From NCBI GenBank assembly GCA_002328485.1, contig DCUF01000070.1, positions 1 to 36,308 of the forward strand: 36,308 nt of DNA, read 5' to 3'. The notes under the pieces are model-generated. The model saw only the letters and a list, made by a program, of their open reading frames with translations. It was not told the DNA's origin and did not search any database. This document shows positions 33,141 to 36,308 of this stretch, one piece after another. The position numbers were made by a program, and so were the translations under genes. Source of the stretch: Deltaproteobacteria bacterium UBA2221. Its GTDB lineage: Bacteria; Desulfobacterota; Syntrophorhabdia; Syntrophorhabdales; WCHB1-27. Positions within the stretch are counted from its first letter, which is position 1, and the number at the start of each line of letters is the position of its first letter.

Positions 33141-33563
33141 ATGATAATTTGTGTCATTGACGGTCAGGGTGGGAAGATAGGCAGCGTCATCATCGAGCGC
33201 CTGAAGGAGCGTCTCAGGGAGGATGTGGAGATCATCGCCTTGGGGACCAACTCTATCGCGACCCAGACCATGATGAAGGCTCGGGCCAACAAGGGGGCAT
33301 CGGGCGAAAACGCCATTGTCCGAACAGTAAAGAAGGCCAATATCATTATCGGTACTCTGGGCATCCTTATGGTTAATTCGATGCTCGGTGAATTTACAGA
33401 CCGTATGGCCGCCTCCGTCGCTGAATCGGAAGCTATGAAGTTTATTCTGCCGGTAACGCAAGACCAAGTGGTCATTGTTGGCCTCAGAGGTCTCTCGATT
33501 CCTCAAATGATAGGGGAGCTGATCGAGGCAGTAGCGAAGGAGGTAAGGGGATGTGCGAGGTAA
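33141..33563 (+). CDS. DUF3842 family protein
   Basis: A 140-residue cytoplasmic protein. It starts with the nucleotide-fold-like IICVIDGQGGKIGSVIIERL and includes IALGTNSIATQTMMKARANKG, GASGENAIVRTVKKANIIIG and MVNSMLGEFTDRMAASVAES, the pattern I associate with DUF3842, a family found in anaerobes. Function is unknown. It overlaps the downstream CooT-like gene by 13 bases, so the two are co-translated; this pairing may be a clue to function. Confidence 0.8.
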   Translation: MIICVIDGQGGKIGSVIIERLKERLREDVEIIALGTNSIATQTMMKARANKGASGENAIVRTVKKANIIIGTLGILMVNSMLGEFTDRMAASVAESEAMKFILPVTQDQVVIVGLRGLSIPQMIGELIEAVAKEVRGCAR

Positions 33564-33742
33564 AGGTATTCAAAAGGGAGGGAGGGAGGGAGATCCTGCT
33601 CCTGAATGATGTTTATCTTGTCGAGGAGGATGGCGGTGCTATTCGATTCGAGACTATCTTTGGCGAACAGAGGATATACGAAGCCGAGATAGAGTCCGTC
33701 TCGTTTTCAGATAACAAGGTTATTATAAGGGACAAAACCTGA
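33551..33742 (+). CDS. CooT-family small protein (putative nickel-binding)
   Basis: A 63-residue protein starting MCEVKVFKREGGREILLLND and containing the family segment IRFETIFGEQRIYEAEIESV. CooT of Rhodospirillum rubrum is a dimeric nickel-binding protein of the carbon monoxide dehydrogenase maturation system, with Cys2 involved in metal binding; Cys2 is present here. No CODH genes are in the window, and many CooT-like proteins occur without them. It overlaps the preceding DUF3842 gene by 13 bases. The ORF assignment is strong; the metal role is inferred. Confidence 0.78.
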   Translation: MCEVKVFKREGGREILLLNDVYLVEEDGGAIRFETIFGEQRIYEAEIESVSFSDNKVIIRDKT

Positions 33743-33932
33743 TCCCTGGGCCATGCGTCTCTTCTCGTTCCGTCAGGTAGTATCCCCCTTTTTTTCGGAC
33801 CAAACCACCCAACGTCCTGCCGCGGAAGCCATCATTCTCCAGAGAGCACAAACAGCTCCTTCCACACCCAGCGTTGGGGGACACTGAGCATGAAGATTGG
33901 CGATCCCTAACCTGTGAACAGAGTACTCGCCT

Positions 33933-33961
33933 TTGATTTAGCCCCAAAAAAAGATTATATA
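33933..33961 (+). promoter_or_regulatory. Strong sigma-70-type promoter
   Basis: TTGATT (33933-33938) and TATATA (33956-33961) are separated by 17 bp, in an AT-rich stretch unlike the surroundings. Transcription would start near 33968, between the upstream open-frame start at 33914 and the ATG at 34001. It therefore supports the downstream start for the next gene. Confidence 0.6.
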
Positions 33962-34000
33962 GAGTATATAAATAGGGGAAGGGAAGAGCGGATCGGAACG

Positions 34001-34366
34001 ATGAAGGTCAGCGACGACTACGTACGGCAGTGTGAAAAGGCAAAAGAGATCCAGGGCTTGTGGAATCCTGATGTGGGCGATTGGATCTATAGCTACGGAA
34101 GCCGGAGCATCGAGAAGGTCTTTGGTGAGGTCACGATGCGCTATACCAAGGTATGGCTCCCGGTGCAGGAGGATTTGCAGGCGATCCTTCGCTATGAAAC
34201 GCCTCTGGTCATGCTCCAGGCCTTCAACGATTGGCTCTACACGGATAGCGGTTACGGATGCGTCAACGGTGCTCGGTTTCACTCGATGCAGGAGTTGTGG
34301 CTTGCCTTCGTCATGTGGGAACGATTTAGCAAGGTTTGGGACGGAAAAGATTGGAAGGTCGTGTAA
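34001..34366 (+). CDS. Orphan protein resembling phage-encoded hypothetical proteins
   Basis: A 121-residue soluble protein rich in Trp and Tyr. It includes GLWNPDVGDWIYSYGSRSIE, VWLPVQEDLQAIL and, near the C-terminus, FHSMQELWLAFVMWERFSKV. The WLPxQxDLQ and ELWLAFVM patterns remind me of small conserved proteins found in phage genomes; no function is known. The frame is open upstream to 33914, but the promoter at 33933-33961 and the protein pattern favour the ATG at 34001. No other phage genes are near, so it may be a domesticated or recently acquired single gene. It converges on hemC with only 10 bp between the stops. Confidence 0.7.
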   Translation: MKVSDDYVRQCEKAKEIQGLWNPDVGDWIYSYGSRSIEKVFGEVTMRYTKVWLPVQEDLQAILRYETPLVMLQAFNDWLYTDSGYGCVNGARFHSMQELWLAFVMWERFSKVWDGKDWKVV

Positions 34367-34376
34367 GTTAAACGCG

Positions 34377-35261
34377 TCAGGAGACGAGTAGCTTCAACAT
34401 CTCGGCAATCAAGGCCTCCTCGTCCTTCTTTAAGCCGAGCACTTTGTGTCTTGCCAGATGCCCATCGCATCCAGCAGCGTAGGCTGTCCGTATGACGAGC
34501 TCATGGTCTGAGAGCGTTGCGTTTACTCCGAAAGGGACACTACAACCGCCCCCCAAGGATCGTTGAATCTTTCTTTCCACGTGGACCTCAAAGGCACTGG
34601 CAGCATGATCAAGGGGTGCCACGAGATCCAGCACCTGCTCTTCTCGAAGGGTCTCGATACCAATCGCACCCTGGCCTCCGGCAGGAACCATGAGATCCAT
34701 CGGTAGGATCTGTTTTACCTGATCGGCAAATCCCATACGCTTTACCCCGGCCCAAGCAAGGATAATGGCATCAAGCCCCTGTTCGCGCAGCTTTCGAAGG
34801 CGGGTGTCAACATTGCCGCGCAGGGGTTCAATGGTGAACGTGCGATTAAGGTCCATGAGCTGCGCCTGGCGCCTCATGCTGCTTGTTCCGATGCGGGCGC
34901 CGTCGGGGAGCGCGTCCAGAGAGTCGAAGGTCAGGGAGAGCAGGCTGTCACGGGGATCTTCCCTCTCCAGCACTGCTCCCAAGGTGAGACCCTCGGCGAG
35001 CTCGGTGGGTAGATCCTTCATGCTGTGAACGGCCAGGTCGATCTCGCCTCGCACAAGCGCCTCTTCAATCTCCTTCACGAAAAGCCCTTTTTCCCCTATA
35101 AGATAGAGTGGCGTATTCCATACAGAATCACCGGTCGTCTTGATAACCCTTACCTCAAAGGATAATGAGGGATAGCGTGCGCAGAGCCGCGACTTGACGA
35201 TCTCTGTCTGGGTGAGAGCGAGCCTACTTCCCCTGGTCCCCAGGATCCACGTCTGTTTCAC
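34377..35261 (-). CDS. hemC: Porphobilinogen deaminase (hydroxymethylbilane synthase)
   Basis: Polymerises four porphobilinogen units into hydroxymethylbilane in tetrapyrrole synthesis. The 294-residue protein starts VKQTWILGTRGSRLALTQTE and contains SMKDLPTEL, the arginine-rich GTSSMRRQAQL and the Cys in RSLGGGCSVPFG that carries the dipyrromethane cofactor. The GTG at 35261 is chosen for its GAGGAGGAA ribosome-binding site; the frame is open six codons further. It overlaps the end of hemA by 38 bases. The hemA-hemC order is common in bacteria. Confidence 0.96.
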   Translation of the reverse strand: MKQTWILGTRGSRLALTQTEIVKSRLCARYPSLSFEVRVIKTTGDSVWNTPLYLIGEKGLFVKEIEEALVRGEIDLAVHSMKDLPTELAEGLTLGAVLEREDPRDSLLSLTFDSLDALPDGARIGTSSMRRQAQLMDLNRTFTIEPLRGNVDTRLRKLREQGLDAIILAWAGVKRMGFADQVKQILPMDLMVPAGGQGAIGIETLREEQVLDLVAPLDHAASAFEVHVERKIQRSLGGGCSVPFGVNATLSDHELVIRTAYAAGCDGHLARHKVLGLKKDEEALIAEMLKLLVS

Positions 35262-36308
35262 GTTCCTCCTCAAAATCAAAAAGACTTTTTATTACTTCAA
35301 GAACCATAGGGCTTCCATTCGTCTTGATAAGACTCAGATGGGGGTGGATAATCTTGTTGACGATCGATTTTGTGAGAAGCTCCATCTGCCGCGCTGTTTG
35401 GTCATCCACCTGCCCGAGCTTCTGCATCGTTTTTTTGAGCTCCCCGCCCCTGATCCGTTCCATGTTCTCTATGATGCGGGCGACGAAGGGATTGATATCC
35501 TGTTGCCGTCTCCAAGCTGCAAACTTAACCATCTCCTCTTCAATGATGGCTTGGGCGCGATCGGCCTCCTCCAACCTGTTGGCCAGATGGGCTTGCGAGA
35601 GCCCTTTCAGATCGTCTATGTCGTAGACGTAGACATTTTCCAGATCGTTCACCTCCGGCTCAACATCCCTCGGAACTGCAATATCGATCAGGAAAAGGGG
35701 CCTGTTCTTTCTTTTCTTCATTGCTGCCGCGATAATAGCCCTTGTTATAAAAGGTTTGTCTGCCCCTGTGGAGGAAAGGACCAAATCCGTACGGAGAAAA
35801 AGGTCCGGCAATTCATCGAAGGGATAAGCAGTTCCTATGACTTCCTCTGCCAACTGCCTGGCCTTCTGATAGGTCCGATTGGTTATGATGACGTCGGTAA
35901 GTCCTTCTTTTCTGAAATGCTTGAGTGCAACCTCGCACATTTCGCCGGCACCTACAACGAGGATCTTCTTCTGAGCCAGGTCGCCAAATATCTTTTTGCC
36001 CATTTCCACGGCCATGCTGCTGATGGAGACCGGATTATATCCGATCCTGGTTTCGGTCCGCACCCGCTTTGCCGTTTGGAAGGCACGGGAAAAAGCGCGC
36101 TCGAAGGATGAGTTCAGGGAGCCCGCCTCGCCGGCAATGCGATAGGCGTCTTTGAGTTGTCCGAGGATCTCCGGCTCGCCGATCACCATGGAATCGAGAC
36201 CCGAGGCGACGCGGAAGAGGTGCCGGTATGCGTCGTCCTCATCAAAGACATAGATGAACCTCTTGAGCCATGCCTCGTCCACCTGGAAGTAGGAGATCAC
36301 CTCCGACA
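35224..36308 (-). CDS. hemA: Glutamyl-tRNA reductase, 5' end beyond the window
   Basis: Reduces glutamyl-tRNA to glutamate-1-semialdehyde, the first committed step of C5-pathway tetrapyrrole synthesis. The visible part of about 361 residues includes LFRVASGLDSMVIGEPEILG, the NADPH-binding domain (ILVVGAGEMCEVAL, VIITNRTYQKARQLAEE, LVLSSTGADKPFI, FLIDIAVPRDVEPEV) and the C-terminal dimerisation helices. The N-terminal catalytic domain with the active-site Cys lies outside the window; the frame continues to its edge, so the GTG near 36300 is not the start. Its 3' end overlaps hemC by 38 bases, which suggests coupled translation. Confidence 0.95.
   Translation of the reverse strand, partial: SEVISYFQVDEAWLKRFIYVFDEDDAYRHLFRVASGLDSMVIGEPEILGQLKDAYRIAGEAGSLNSSFERAFSRAFQTAKRVRTETRIGYNPVSISSMAVEMGKKIFGDLAQKKILVVGAGEMCEVALKHFRKEGLTDVIITNRTYQKARQLAEEVIGTAYPFDELPDLFLRTDLVLSSTGADKPFITRAIIAAAMKKRKNRPLFLIDIAVPRDVEPEVNDLENVYVYDIDDLKGLSQAHLANRLEEADRAQAIIEEEMVKFAAWRRQQDINPFVARIIENMERIRGGELKKTMQKLGQVDDQTARQMELLTKSIVNKIIHPHLSLIKTNGSPMVLEVIKSLFDFEEERETDVDPGDQGK

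Overview
The window reads as chromosomal DNA of an anaerobic, Gram-negative bacterium, most likely a deltaproteobacterium in the broad sense (Desulfobacterota, perhaps a syntroph-like lineage). This is inference. It rests on a tungsten-type aldehyde:ferredoxin oxidoreductase with a polyferredoxin partner, a low-potential ferredoxin at the head of a pyr operon, PyrR together with a Gram-negative envelope (RND pump, outer-membrane factors, Mla-type lipid transporter), and DUF3842/CooT-type small proteins. Coding density is high and almost all genes look intact. There is no CRISPR array, insertion sequence or integrase.

Layout. 1-2993: the 3' part of phosphoglycerate mutase, then a ferredoxin/AOR gene pair. 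3244-9209: a complete tripartite RND pump (lipoprotein adaptor, inner-membrane pump, outer-membrane factor). 9348-13473: ion and osmotic functions, namely a CPA1-type cation/proton antiporter, a two-TM potassium-channel-like protein, two small unknown proteins and a large MscS-type channel. 13736-17343: an Mla/MCE lipid-transport operon (STAS-MlaE fusion, MlaF, MlaD, PqiC-like lipoprotein) closed by a good intrinsic terminator. 17398-18553: mostly non-coding, with one 4-oxalocrotonate-tautomerase-like gene on the minus strand. 18554-18640: tRNA-Leu(CAG), minus strand, with its own promoter and terminator.

18698-19633 is ribF. It converges on a minus-strand pyrimidine operon (ferredoxin, pyrR, pyrB, pyrC; 19630-22577) with tight or overlapping junctions. 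22802-29363 is a second efflux operon of the YbhGFSR type with its own TolC-like outer-membrane factor. 29460-34366 holds single genes: receiver-HDOD regulator, FmdB zinc ribbon, DUF3108 exported protein, HhH-GPD DNA glycosylase, DUF3842 protein, CooT-like protein and a phage-like orphan. 34377-36308 is the minus-strand hemA-hemC pair, hemA running off the window.

No clearly new multi-gene system is visible. The observations most worth following are the ferredoxin-led pyr operon, the phage-like orphan under a strong promoter, the signal-peptide-like segment fused in frame ahead of fmdB, the non-coding stretch next to tRNA-Leu with an extended -10 element, the clustered ion-transport genes, and the receiver-HDOD protein with an incomplete acidic pocket.
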